Shown: positions 1 through 14,500 of the stretch, one piece after another
How positions within the stretch are numbered: the stretch's first letter is position 1
How the letters are laid out: every line of letters starts with the position of its first letter
NCBI GenBank assembly: GCA_905220665.1
Contig: CAJNAR010000154.1
Span: 1 to 64,000, forward strand
Direction of reading: 5' to 3'
Length of the DNA: 64,000 nt
DNA from: Albugo candida
Lineage: Eukaryota; Oomycota; Peronosporomycetes; Albuginales; Albuginaceae
Notes under the pieces: model-generated
Databases searched by the model: none
Told to the model about the DNA's origin: nothing
What the model saw: the letters and a program-made list of their open reading frames with translations, nothing else
Program-made: the position numbers and the translations under genes

Positions 1-1249
1 ACATTGGAGTCCGAAAGATTATCTTCCTCAAAGATTTATATACTTGTTTCCACCTTTCGGGTGGTATCAACCTTTTGCTGCAACAGCTTAGGTGAGAAAG
101 TATAGATTAGTAGTATGTCGATATCGTATTGAATAGAATCTTCGAATGCCGTTCCGTAGTGCTGTTTCCTCATCTCCAGCTATGAGTGCCCTAAAAACGA
201 CGTTATGTTATAAAACACCAAGCACATGTGGCAGACTTTTTGGGATGGAATGCTACTGCCACTTTGCAGAGAAGCTTTAATGAGAAAGCGAGATTGACAT
301 TACTCAACGGAAATGCGAAAGAGCATGAGGTGAAATGATTAGAACACAGAAAGAGGAGCCTTGTTTTTATCCTAACACTACACCAGATACACATATTTAC
401 TATATAATGCTGCATTATCTGGTTTACATATGTTAGTTAGATTTGACAACTTTCAGCCCTTTTGTCTAGTCTTGCTCGATTATCTCGTATAAACAATAAA
501 AACCTGGGAATTACCTCATGTTCGGGAGGCTTAACGCTTTCCCCGAGACAATAGTTACTATGTCCGCCAACATTGGAGTCCCAAAAGATTATCTTCTTCA
601 CAGAAATTAAGCATTGTTTCCACCTTTCGGCTGGCATCAACCTTTTGCTGCACAAGCTTAGGTGAGAAAGTATAGATTAGTAGTATTCCGATATCGTTTT
701 GAATAGAATCTTTTAATGCCGTTCCCTAGTGCTATTTCCTCATCTCCAGCTATGAGTGCCCTAAAAACGACGTTATGTTATAAAACACCAAGCACATGTG
801 GCAGACTTTTTGGGATGGAATGCTACTGCCACTTTGCAGAGAAGCTTTATTGAGAAAGCGAGATTGACATTACTCAACGGAAATGCGAAAGAGCATGAGG
901 TGAAAGAATTAGAACACAGAAAGAGGAGCCTTGTTTTTATCCTAACACTACATCGAAGAGACATATTTACTATATAATGCTGTATTATCTGGTTTACATA
1001 TGTTAGTTAGATTTGACAACTTTCAGCTCTTTTGTCTAGTCTTGCTCGATTATCTCGTATAAACAATAAAAACCTGGGAATTACCTCATGTTCGGCAGGC
1101 TTAACGCTTTCCCCGAGACAATAGTTACTATGTCCGCCAATATTGGAGTCCCAAAAGATTATCTTCTTCACAAAAATTAATCATTGTTTCCACCTTTCGG
1201 CTGGCATCAACCTTTTGCTGCACAAGCTTAGGTGAGAAAGTACAGGTTA

Positions 1250-4200
1250 GTAGTATGTCGATATCGTTTTGAATAGAATCTTCGAATGCCGTTCCCTAGT
1301 GCTGTTTCCTCATCTCCAGCTATGAGTGCCCTAAAAACGACGTTATGTTATAAAACACCAAGCACATGTGGCAGACTTTTTGGGATGGAATGCTACTGCC
1401 ACTTTGCAGAGAAGCTTTAATGAGAAAGCGAGATTGACATTACTCAACGGAAATGCGAAAGAGCATGAGGTGAAAGAATTAGAACACAGAAAGAGGAGCC
1501 TTGTTTTTATCCTAACACTACACCAGATACACATATTTACTATATAATGCTTTATTATCTGGCTTACATATGTTAGCTAGATTTGACAACTTTCAGCCCT
1601 TTTGTCTAGTCTTGGTTGATTATCTCGTATAAACAATAAAAACCTGGGAATTAACTCATGTTCGGCAGGCTTAACGCTTTCCCCGAGACAATAGTTACTA
1701 TGTCCGCCAATATTGGAGTCCCAAAAGATTATCTTCTTCACAAAAATTAATCATTGTTTCCACCTTTCGGCTGGTATCAACCTTTTGCTGCACAAGCTTA
1801 GGTGAGAAAGTATAGATTAGTAGTATGTCGATATCGTTTTGAATAGAATCTTCGAATGCCGTTCCCTAGTGCTGTTTCCTCATCTCCAGCTATGAGTGCC
1901 CTGAAAGACGACGTCATGTAATAAAACGCCAATCACATGTGGCAGACTTTTTGGGTTGGAATGCTACTGCCACTTTGAAGACAAGCTTCAATGAGAAAGC
2001 GAGATTGACATTACCCAACGGAAATGCGAAGAGGCATGAGGTGAAAGTATTCACACACAGAAAGAGGAGCCTTGTTTTTATCCTAACACTACACCAGATA
2101 CACATATTTACTATATAATGCTTTATTATCTGGTTTACATATGTTAGCTAGATTTGACAACTTTCAGCCCTTTTGTCTAGTCTTGCTCGATTATCTCGTA
2201 TAAACAATAAAAACCTGGGAATTACCTCATGTTCGGCAGGCTTAACGCTTTCCCCGAGACAATAGTTACTATGTCCGCCAACATTGGAGTCCCAAAAGAT
2301 TATCTTCTTTACAGAAATTAAGCATTGTTTCCACCTTTCGGCTGGCATCAACCTTTTGCTGCACAAGCTTAGGTGAGAAAGTATAGATTAGTAGTATGTC
2401 GATATCGTTTTGAATAGAATCTTCGAATGCCGTTCCCTAGTGCTGTTTCCTCATCTCCAGCTATGAGTGCCCTGAAAGACGACGTCATGTAATAAAACGC
2501 CAATCACATGTGGCAGACTTTTTGGGATGGAATGCTACTGCCACTTTGAAGACAAGCTTCAATGAGAAAGCGAGATTGACATTACCCAACGGAAATGCGA
2601 AGAGGCATGAGGTGAAAGTATTCACACACAGAAAAAGGAGCCTTGTTTTTATCCAAACACTACATCAAAGAGACATATTTACTATATAATGCTGCATTAT
2701 CTGGATTACATATGTTAGCTAGATTTGACAACTTTCAGCTCTTTTCTCTAGGGGTGCTGTACAATCTCGTCAATACAATAAGAACCTGAGAAACGCCTCA
2801 TGTCTAGGGGGCTAAGCGCTTTCTCCGAGACAATAATTACTCTGTTCGCCAACATTGGAGTCCGAAAGATTATCTGCTTCACAGATTTATATACTTGTTT
2901 CCCCTTTCGGGTGGCATCAACCTTTTGTTGCACAAGCTTAGGTGAGAAAGTACAGGTTAGTAGTATGTCGATATCGTTTTGAATAGAATCTTCGAATGCC
3001 GTTCCCTAGTGCTGTTTCCTCATCTCCAGCTATGAGTGCCCTAAAAACGACGTTATGTTATAAAACACCAAGCACATGTGGCAGACTTTTTGGGATGGAA
3101 TGCTACTGCCACTTTGCAGAGAAGCTTTAATGAGAAAGCGAGATTGACATTACCCAACGGAAATGCGAAAGAGCATGAGGTGAAAGAATTAGAACACAGA
3201 AAGAGGAGCCTTGTTTTTATCCTAACACTACACCAGATACACATATTTACTATATAATGCTGCATTATCTGGTTTACATATGTTAGTTAGATTTGACAAC
3301 TTTCAGCCCTTTTGTCTAGTCTTGCTCGATTATCTCGTATAAACAATAAAAACCTGGGAATTACCTCATGTTCGGCAGGCTTAACGCTTTCCCCGAGACA
3401 ATAGTTACTATGTCCGCCAATATTGGAGTCCCAAAAGATTATCTTCTTCACAAAAATTAATCATTGTTTCCACCTTTCGGCTGGCATCAACCTTTTCCTG
3501 CACAAGCTTAGGTGAGAAAGTATAGATTAGTAGTATGTCGATATCGTTTTGAATAGAATCTTCGAATGCCGTTCCCTAGTGCTGTTTCCTCATCTCCAGC
3601 TATGAGTGCCCTAAAAACGACGTTATGTTATAAAACACCAAGCACATGTGGCAGACTTTTTGGGATGGAATGCTACTGCCACTTTGCAGAGAAGCTTTAT
3701 TGAGAAAGCGAGATTGACATTACTCAACGGAAATGCGAAAGAGCATGAGGTGAAAGAATTAGAACACAGAAAGAGGAGCCTTGTTTTTATCCTAACACTA
3801 CACCAGATACACATATTTACTATATAATGCTGCATTATCTGGTTTACATATGTTAGTTAGATTTGACAACTTTCAGCTCTTTTGTCTAGTCTTGCTCGAT
3901 TATCTCGTATAAACAATAAAAACCTGGGAATTACCTCATGTTCGGCAGGCTTAACGCTTTCCCCGAGACAATAGTTACTATGTCCGCCAATATTGGAGTC
4001 CCAAAAGATTATCTTCTTCACAAAAATTAATCATTGTTTCCACCTTTCGGCTGGCATCAACCTTTTGCTGCACAAGCTTAGGTGAGAAAGTATAGATTAG
4101 TAGTATGTCGATATCGTTTTGAATAGAATCTTCGAATGCCGTTCCCTAGTGCTGTTTCCTCATCTCCAGCTATGAGTGCCCTAAAAACGACGTTATGTTA

Positions 4201-5310
4201 TAAAACACCAAGCACATGTGGCAGACTTTTTGGGATGGAATGCTACTGCCACTTTGCAGAGAAGCTTTAATGAGAAAGCGAGATTGACATTACTCAACGG
4301 AAATGCGAAAGAGCATGAGGTGAAAGAATTAGAACACAGAAAGAGGAGCCTTGTTTTTATCCTAACACTACACCAGATACACATATTTACTATATAATGC
4401 TTTATTATCTGGCTTACATATGTTAGCTAGATTTGACAACTTTCAGCCCTTTTGTCTAGTCTTGGTTGATTATCTCGTATAAACAATAAAAACCTGGGAA
4501 TTAACTCATGTTCGGCAGGCTTAACGCTTTCCCCGAGACAATAGTTACTATGTCCGCCAATATTGGAGTCCCAAAAGATTATCTTCTTCACAAAAATTAA
4601 TCATTGTTTCCACCTTTCGGCTGGTATCAACCTTTTGCTGCACAAGCTTAGGTGAGAAAGTATAGATTAGTAGTATGTCGATATCGTTTTGAATAGAATC
4701 TTCGAATGCCGTTCCCTAGTGCTGTTTCCTCATCTCCAGCTATGAGTGCCCTGAAAGACGACGTCATGTAATAAAACGCCAATCACATGTGGCAGACTTT
4801 TTGGGTTGGAATGCTACTGCCACTTTGAAGACAAGCTTCAATGAGAAAGCGAGATTGACATTACCCAACGGAAATGCGAAGAGGCATGAGGTGAAAGTAT
4901 TCACACACAGAAAGAGGAGCCTTGTTTTTATCCTAACACTACACCAGATACACATATTTACTATATAATGCTTTATTATCTGGTTTACATATGTTAGCTA
5001 GATTTGACAACTTTCAGCCCTTTTGTCTAGTCTTGCTCGATTATCTCGTATAAACAATAAAAACCTGGGAATTACCTCATGTTCGGCAGGCTTAACGCTT
5101 TCCCCGAGACAATAGTTACTATGTCCGCCAACATTGGAGTCCCAAAAGATTATCTTCTTTACAGAAATTAAGCATTGTTTCCACCTTTCGGCTGGCATCA
5201 ACCTTTTGCTGCACAAGCTTAGGTGAGAAAGTATAGATTAGTAGTATGTCGATATCGTTTTGAATAGAATCTTCGAATGCCGTTCCCTAGTGCTGTTTCC
5301 TCATCTCCAG
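1250..5310. repeat. 2.85-kb higher-order duplication within satellite
   Basis: The block from about 1,250 to 2,460 reads the same as about 4,100 to 5,310, an offset of 2,850 bp or exactly five monomers. Rare variants shared by both copies include GGCTTACATATG (1,561 and 4,411), CTTGGTTGAT, TTAACTCATG and GGGTTGGAATG (1,954 and 4,804). A third partial copy follows three monomers later (GGGTTGGAATG near 6,515). This is recent unequal exchange or segmental duplication inside the array. Confidence 0.85.
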
Positions 5311-6959
5311 CTATGAGTGCCCTAAAAAACGACGTTATGTTAAAAAAAACCAAGCACATGTGGCAGACTTTTTGGGATGGAATGCTACTGCCACTTTGAA
5401 GACAAGCTTCAATGAGAAAGCGAGATTGACATTACCCAACGGAAATGCGAAAGAGCATGAGGTGGAAGAATTAGAACACAGAAAGAGGAGCCTTGTTTTT
5501 ATCCTAACACTACACAAGATACACATATTTACTATATAATGCTGCATTATCTGGTTTACATATGTTTGCTAGATTTGACAACTTTCAGCTCTTTTGTCTA
5601 GTCTTGCTCGATTATCTCGTATAAACAATAAAAACCTGGGAATTACCTCATGTTCGGCAGGCTTAACGCTTTCCCCGAGACAATAGTTACTATGTCCGCC
5701 AATATTGGAGTCCCAAAAGATTATCTTCTTCACAAAAATTAATCATTGTTTCCACCTTTCGGCTGGCATCAACCTTTTGCTGCACAAGCTTAGGTGAGAA
5801 AGTATAGATTAGTAGTATGTCGATATCGTTTTGAATAGAATCTTCGAATGCCGTTCCCTAGTGCTGTTTCCTCATCTCCAGCTATGAGTGCCCTAAAAAC
5901 GACGTTATGTTATAAAACACCAAGCACATGTGGCAGACTTTTTGGGATGGAATGCTACTGCCACTTTGCAGAGAAGCTTTAATGAGAAAGCGAGATTGAC
6001 ATTACTCAACGGAAATGCGAAAGAGCATGAGGTGAAAGAATTAGAACACAGAAAGAGGAGCCTTGTTTTTATCCTAACACTACACCAGATACACATATTT
6101 ACTATATAATGCTTTATTATCTGGTTTACATATGTTAGCTAGATTTGACAACTTTCAGCCCTTTTGTCTAGTCTTGCTCGATTATCTCGTATAAACAATA
6201 AAAACCTGGGAATTAACTCATGTTCGGCAGGCTTAACGCTTTCCCCGAGACAATAGTTACTATGTCCGCCAATATTGGAGTCCCAAAAGATTATCTTCTT
6301 CACAAAAATTAATCATTGTTTCCACCTTTCGGCTGGTATCAACCTTTTGCTGCACAAGCTTAGGTGAGAAAGTATAGATTAGTAGTATGTCGATATCGTT
6401 TTGAATAGAATCTTCGAATGCCGTTCCCTAGTGCTGTTTCCTCATCTCCAGCTATGAGTGCCCTGAAAGACGACGTCATGTAATAAAACGCCAATCACAT
6501 GTGGCAGACTTTTTGGGTTGGAATGCTACTGCCACTTTGAAGACAAGCTTCAATGAGAAAGCGAGATTGACATTACCCAACGGAAATGCGAAGAGGCATG
6601 AGGTGAAAGTATTCACACACAGAAAGAGGAGCCTTGTTTTTATCCTAACACTACACCAGATACACATATTTACTATATAATGCTTTATTATCTGGTTTAC
6701 ATATGTTAGCTAGATTTGACAACTTTCAGCCCTTTTGTCTAGTCTTGCTCGATTATCTCGTATAAACAATAAAAACCTGGGAATTACCTCATGTTCGGCA
6801 GGCTTAACGCTTTCCCCGAGACAATAGTTACTATGTCCGCCAACATTGGAGTCCCAAAAGATTATCCTCTTCACAGATTTATATACTTGTTTCCCCTTTC
6901 GGGTGGCATCAACCTTTTGTTGCACAAGCTTAGGTGAGAAAGTACAGGTTAGTAGTATG

Positions 6960-9900
6960 TCGATATCGTTTTGAATAGAATCTTCGAATGCCGTTCCGTA
7001 GTGCTGTTTCCTCATCTCCAGCTATGAGTGCCCTAAAAACGAGGTTATGTTATAAAACACCAAGCACATGTGGCAGACTTTTTGGGATGGAATGCTACTG
7101 CCACTTTGAAGACAAGCTTCAATGAGAAAGCGAGATTGACATTACCCAACGGAAATGCGAAGAGGCATGAGGTGAAAGTATTCACACACAGAAAAAGGAG
7201 CCTTGTTTTTATCCAAACACTACATCAAAGAGACATATTTACTATATAATGCTGCATTATCTGGATTACATATGTTAGCTAGATTTGACAACTTTCAGCT
7301 CTTTTCTCTAGGGGTGCTGTATAATCTCGTTAATACAATAAGAACCTGAGAAACGCCTCATGTTCGGGAGGCTTAACGCTTTCCCCGAGACAATAGTTAC
7401 TATGTTCGCCAACATTGGAGTCCGAAAGATTATCTTCTTCACAGATTTATATACTTGTTTCCCCTTTCGGGTGGCATCAACCTTTTGTTGCACAAGCTTA
7501 GGTGAGAAAGTACAGGTTAGTAGTATGTCGATATCGTTTTGAATAGAATCTTCGAATGCCGTTCCCTAGTGCTGTTTCCTCATCTCCAGCTATGAGTGCC
7601 CTAAAAACGACGTTATGTTATAAAACACCAAGCACATGTGGCAGACTTTTTGGGATGGAATGCTACTGCTACTTTGAAGAGAAGCTTTAATGAGAAAGCG
7701 AGATTGACATTACTCAACGGAAATGCGAAAGAGCATGAGGTGAAAGAATTAGAACACAGAAAGAGGAGCCTTGTTTTTATCCTAACACTACACCAGATAC
7801 ACATATTTACTATATAATGCTGCATTATCTGGTTTACATATGTTTGCTAGATTTGACAACTTTCAGCTCTTTTGTCTAGTCTTGCTCGATTATCTCGTAT
7901 ATACAATAAAAACCTGGGAAACACCTCATGTTAGGGAGGCTTAACGCTTTCCCCGAGACAATAGTTACTATGTCCGCCAATATTGGAGTCCCAAAAGATT
8001 ATCTTCTTCACAAAAATTAATCATTGTTTCCACCTTTCGGCTGGCATCAACCTTTTGCTGCACAAGCTTAGGTGAGAAAGTATAGATTAGTAGTATGTCG
8101 ATATCGTTTTGAATAGAATCTTCGAATGCCGTTCCCTAGTGCTATTTCCTCATCTCCAGCTATGAGTGCCCTGAAAGACGACGTCATGTAATAAAACGCC
8201 AATCACATGTGGCAGACTTTTTGGGATGGAATGCTACTGCCACTTTGAAGACAAGCTTCAATGAGAAAGCGAGATTGACATTACCCAACGGAAATGCGAA
8301 GAGGCATGAGGTGAAAGTATTCACACACAGAAAAAGGAGCCTTGTTTTTATCCAAACACTACATCAAAGAGACATATTTACTATATAATGCTGCATTATC
8401 TGGATTACATATGTTAGCTAGATTTGACAACTTTCAGCTCTTTTCTCTAGGGGTGCTGTATAATCTCGTTAATACAATAAGAACCTGAGAAACGCCTCAT
8501 GTTCGGGAGGCTTAACGCTTTCCCCGAGACAATAGTTACTATGTTCGCCAACATTGGAGTCCGAAAGATTATCTTCTTCACAGATTTATATACTTGTTTC
8601 CCCTTTCGGGTGGCATCAACCTTTTGTTGCACAAGCTTAGGTGAGAAAGTACAGGTTAGTAGTATGTCGATATCGTTTTGAATAGAATCTTCGAATGCCG
8701 TTCCCTAGTGCTGTTTCCTCATCTCCAGCTATGAGTGCCCTAAAAACGACGTTATGTTATAAAACACCAAGCACATGTGGCAGACTTTTTGGGATGGAAT
8801 GCTACTGCTACTTTGAAGAGAAGCTTCAATGAGAAAGCGAGATTGACATTACCCAACGGAAATGCGAAAGAGCATGAGGTGAAAGAATTAGAACACAGAA
8901 AGAGGAGCCTTGTTTTTATCCTAACACTACACCAGATACACATATTTACTATATAATGCTGCATTATCTGGTTTACATATGTTAGCTAGATTTGACAACT
9001 TTCAGCCCTTTTGTCTAGTCTTGCTCGATTATCTCGTATAAACAATAAAAACCTGGGAATTACCTCATGTTCGGCAGGCTTAACGCTTTCCCCGAGACAA
9101 TAGTTACTATGTCCGCCAATATTGGAGTCCCAAAAGATTATCTTCTTCACAAAAATTAATCATTGTTTCCACCTTTCGGCTGGCATCAACCTTTTGCTGC
9201 ACAAGCTTAGGTGAGAAAGTATAGATTAGTAGTATGTCGATATCGTTTTGAATAGAATCTTCGAATGCCGTTCCGTAGTGCTGTTTCCTCATCTCCAGCT
9301 ATGAGTGCCCTAAAAACGAGGTTATGTTATAAAACACCAAGCACATGTGGCAGACTTTTTGGGATGGAATGCTACTGCCACTTTGAAGACAAGCTTCAAT
9401 GAGAAAGCGAGATTGACATTACCCAACGGAAATGCGAAGAGGCATGAGGTGAAAGTATTCACACACAGAAAAAGGAGCCTTGTTTTTATCCAAACACTAC
9501 ATCAAAGAGACATATTTACTATATAATGCTGCATTATCTGGATTACATATGTTAGCTAGATTTGACAACTTTCAGCTCTTTTCTCTAGGGGTGCTGTATA
9601 ATCTCGTTAATACAATAAGAACCTGAGAAACGCCTCATGTTCGGGAGGCTTAACGCTTTCCCCGAGACAATAGTTACTATGTTCGCCAACATTGGAGTCC
9701 GAAAGATTATCTTCTTCACAGATTTATATACTTGTTTCCCCTTTCGGGTGGCATCAACCTTTTGTTGCACAAGCTTAGGTGAGAAAGTACAGGTTAGTAG
9801 TATGTCGATATCGTTTTGAATAGAATCTTCGAATGCCGTTCCCTAGTGCTGTTTCCTCATCTCCAGCTATGAGTGCCCTGAAAACGACGTTATGTTATAA

Positions 9901-11507
9901 AACACCAAGCACATGTGGCAGACTTTTTGGGATGGAATGCTACTGCTACTTTGAAGAGAAGCTTTAATGAGAAAGCGAGATTGACATTACTCAACGGAAA
10001 TGCGAAAGAGCATGAGGTGAAAGAATTAGAACACAGAAAGAGGAGCCTTGTTTTTATCCTAACACTACACCAGATACACATATTTACTATATAATGCTGC
10101 ATTATCTGGTTTACATATGTTTGCTAGATTTGACAACTTTCAGCTCTTTTGTCTAGTCTTGCTCGATTATCTCGTATATACAATAAAAACCTGGGAAACA
10201 CCTCATGTTAGGGAGGCTTAACGCTTTCCCCGAGACAATAGTTACTATGTCCGCCAATATTGGAGTCCCAAAAGATTATCTTCTTCACAAAAATTAATCA
10301 TTGTTTCCACCTTTCGGCTGGCATCAACCTTTTGCTGCACAAGCTTAGGTGAGAAAGTATAGATTAGTAGTATGTCGATATCGTTTTGAATAGAATCTTC
10401 GAATGCCGTTCCCTAGTGCTATTTCCTCATCTCCAGCTATGAGTGCCCTGAAAGACGACGTCATGTAATAAAACGCCAATCACATGTGGCAGACTTTTTG
10501 GGATGGAATGCTACTGCCACTTTGAAGACAAGCTTCAATGAGAAAGCGAGATTGACATTACCCAACGGAAATGCGAAGAGGCATGAGGTGAAAGTATTCA
10601 CACACAGAAAAAGGAGCCTTGTTTTTATCCAAACACTACATCAAAGAGACATATTTACTATATAATGCTGCATTATCTGGATTACATATGTTAGCTAGAT
10701 TTGACAACTTTCAGCTCTTTTCTCTAGGGGTGCTGTATAATCTCGTTAATACAATAAGAACCTGAGAAACGCCTCATGTTCGGGAGGCTTAACGCTTTCC
10801 CCGAGACAATAGTTACTATGTTCGCCAACATTGGAGTCCGAAAGATTATCTTCTTCACAGATTTATATACTTGTTTCCCCTTTCGGGTGGCATCAACCTT
10901 TTGTTGCACAAGCTTAGGTGAGAAAGTACAGGTTAGTAGTATGTCGATATCGTTTTGAATAGAATCTTCGAATGCCGTTCCCTAGTGCTGTTTCCTCATC
11001 TCCAGCTATGAGTGCCCTAAAAACGACGTTATGTTATAAAACACCAAGCACATGTGGCAGACTTTTTGGGATGGAATGCTACTGCTACTTTGAAGAGAAG
11101 CTTCAATGAGAAAGCGAGATTGACATTACCCAACGGAAATGCGAAAGAGCATGAGGTGAAAGAATTAGAACACAGAAAGAGGAGCCTTGTTTTTATCCTA
11201 ACACTACACCAGATACACATATTTACTATATAATGCTGCATTATCTGGTTTACATATGTTAGCTAGATTTGACAACTTTCAGCCCTTTTGTCTAGTCTTG
11301 CTCGATTATCTCGTATAAACAATAAAAACCTGGGAATTACCTCATGTTCGGCAGGCTTAACGCTTTCCCCGAGACAATAGTTACTATGTCCGCCAATATT
11401 GGAGTCCCAAAAGATTATCTTCTTCACAAAAATTAATCATTGTTTCCACCTTTCGGCTGGCATCAACCTTTTGCTGCACAAGCTTAGGTGAGAAAGTATA
11501 GATTAGT
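6960..11507. repeat. 2,277-bp four-monomer higher-order repeat, two copies
   Basis: Positions of about 6,960-9,230 are repeated at about 9,237-11,507, an offset of 2,277 bp or four monomers. Both copies start with the rare variant AAAACGAGGTTATG (7,036 and 9,313) and keep the same order of variant segments. I saw only isolated differences, such as CTAAAAACG against CTGAAAACG near 7,600 and 9,877. Within it a two-monomer rhythm of 1,138-1,139 bp is also visible. Confidence 0.85.
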
Positions 11508-14500
11508 AGTATTCCGATATCGTTTTGAATAGAATCTTCGAATGCCGTTCCGTAGTGCTGTTTCCTCATCTCCAGCTATGAGTGCCCTAAAAACGACGTT
11601 ATGTAATAAAACGCCAATCACATGTGGCAGACTTTTTGGGATGGAATGCTACTGCCACTTTGAAGACAAGCTTCAACGAGAAAGCGAGATTGACATTACC
11701 CAACGGAAATGCGAAAGAGCATGAGGTGAAGGAATTAGAACACAGAAAGAGGAGCCTTGTTTTTATCCTAACACTACACCAGATACACATATTTACTATA
11801 TAATGCTGCATTATCTGGTTTACATATGTTAGCTAGATTTGACAACTTTCAGCTCTTTTCTCTAGGGGTGCTGTACAATCTCGTCAATACAATAAGAACC
11901 TGAGAAACGCCTCATGTCTAAGGGGCTGAGCGCTTTCTCCGAGACAATAATTACTCTGTTCGCCAACATTGGAGTTCGAAAGATAATCTTCCTCAAAGAT
12001 TTATATACTTGTTTCCACCTTTCGGGTGGTATCAACCTTTTGCTGCAACAGCTTTGGTGAGAAAGTATAGATTAGTAGTATGTCGATATCGTATTGAATA
12101 GAATAGAATCTTCGAATGCCGTTCCCTAGTGCTGTTTCCTCATCTCCAGCTATGAGTGCCCTGAAAGACGACGTCATGTAATAAAACGCCAATCACATGT
12201 GGCAGACTTTTTGGGATGGAATGCTACTGCCACTTTGAAGACAAGCTTCAATGAGAAAGCGAGATTGACATTACCCAACGGAAATGCGAAGAGGCATGAG
12301 GTGAAAGTATTCACACACAGAAAAAGGAGCCTTGTTTTTATCCAAACACTACATCAAAGAGACATATTTACTATATAATGCTGCATTATCTGGATTACAT
12401 ATGTTAGCTAGATTTGACAACTTTCAGCTCTTTTCTCTAGGGGTGCTGTACAATCTCGTCAATACAATAAGAACCTGAGAAACGCCTCATGTCTAGGGGT
12501 CTAAGCGCTTTCTCCGAGACAATAATTACTCTGTTCGCCAACATTGGAGTCCGAAAGATTATCTTCTTCACAGATTTATATACTTGTTTCCCCTTTCGGG
12601 TGGCATCAACCTTTTGTTGCACAAGCTTAGGTGAGAAAGTACAGGTTAGTAGTATGTCGATATCGTTTTGAATAGAATCTTCGAATGCCGTTCCCTAGTG
12701 CTGTTTCCTCATCTCCAGCTATGAGTGCCCTAAAAACGACGTTATGTTATAAAACACCAAGCACATGTGGCAGACTTTTTGGGATGGAATGCTACTGCCA
12801 CTTTGCAGAGAAGCTTTAATGAGAAAGCGAGATTGACATTACTCAACGGAAATGCGAAAGAGCATGAGGTGAAAGAATTAGAACACAGAAAGAGGAGCCT
12901 TGTTTTTATCCTAACACTACATCGAAGAGACATATTTACTATATAATGCTGTATTATCTGGTTTACATATGTTAGCTAGATTTGACAACTTTCAGCTCTT
13001 TTCTCTAGGGGTGCTGTATAATCTCGTCAATACAATAAGAACCTGAGAAACGCCTCATGTTCGGGAGGCTTAACGCTTTCCCCGAGACAATAGTTACTAT
13101 GTCCGCCAACATTGGAGTCCCAAAAGATTATCGTCTTCACAGAATTATATACTTGTTTCCCCTTTCGGGTGGCATCAACCTTTTGTTGCACAAGCTTTGG
13201 TGAGAAAGTACAGGTTAGTAGTATGTCGATATCGTTTTGAATAGAATCTTCGAATGCCGTTCCCTAGTGCTGTTTCCTCATCTCCAGCTATGAGTGCCCT
13301 GAAAGACGACGTCATGTAATAAAACGCCAATCACATGTGGCAGACTTTTTGGGATGGAATGCTACTGCCACTTTGAAGACAAGCTTCAATGAGAAAGCGA
13401 GATTGACATTACCCAACGGAAATGCGAAGAGGCATGAGGTGAAAGTATTCACACACAGAAAAAGGAGCCTTGTTTTTATCCAAACACTACATCAAAGAGA
13501 CATATTTACTATATAATGCTGCATTATCTGGATTACATATGTTAGCTAGATTTGACAACTTTCAGCTCTTTTCTCTAGGGGTGCTGTACAATCTCGTCAA
13601 TACAATAAGAACCTGAGAAACGCCTCATGTCTAGGGGGCTAAGCGCTTTCTCCGAGACAATAATTACTCTGTTCGCCAACATTGGAGTCCGAAAGATTAT
13701 CTTCTTCACAGATTTATATACTTGTTTCCCCTTTCGGGTGGCATCAACCTTTTGTTGCACAAGCTTAGGTGAGAAAGTACAGGTTAGTAGTATGTCGATA
13801 TCGTTTTATATAGAATCTTCGAATGCCGTTCCCTAGTGCTGTTTCCTCATCTCCAGCTATGAGTGCCCTAAAAACGACGTTATGTTATAAAACACCAAGC
13901 ACATGTGGCAGACTTTTTGGGATGGAATGCTACTGCCACTTTGCAGAGAAGCTTTAATGAGAAAGCGAGATTGACATTACTCAACGGAAATGCGAAAGAG
14001 CATGAGGTGAAAGAATTAGAACACAGAAAGAGGAGCCTTGTTTTTATCCTAACACTACATCAAAGAGACATATTTACTATATAATGCTGTATTATCTGGT
14101 TTACATATGTTAGCTAGATTTGACAACTTTCAGCTCTTTTCTCTAGGGGTGCTGTGTAATCTCGTCAATACAATAAGAACCTGAGAAACGCCTCATGTTC
14201 GGGAGGCTTAACGCTTTCCCCGAGACAATAGTTACTATGTCCGCCAACATTGGAGTCCCAAAAGATTATCCTCTTCACAGAATTATATACTTGTTTCCCC
14301 TTTCGGGTGGCATCAACCTTTTGTTGCACAAGCTTTGGTGAGAAAGTACAGGTTAGTAGTATGTCGATATCGTTTTGAATAGAATCTTCGAATGCCGTTC
14401 CCTAGTGCTGTTTCCTCATCTCCAGCTATGAGTGCCCTGAAAGACGACGTCATGTAATAAAACGCCAATCACATGTGGCAGACTTTTTGGGATGGAATGC

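Noticed and set aside
203..415. 63-70 codon minus-strand ORF recurring in most satellite monomers
   Set aside because: In many monomers the variant reading ACATCAAAGAGACATAT puts a TGA right after the ATG, and both strands are open over the same stretch. Homogenisation of the array explains the conservation; the products match no family.
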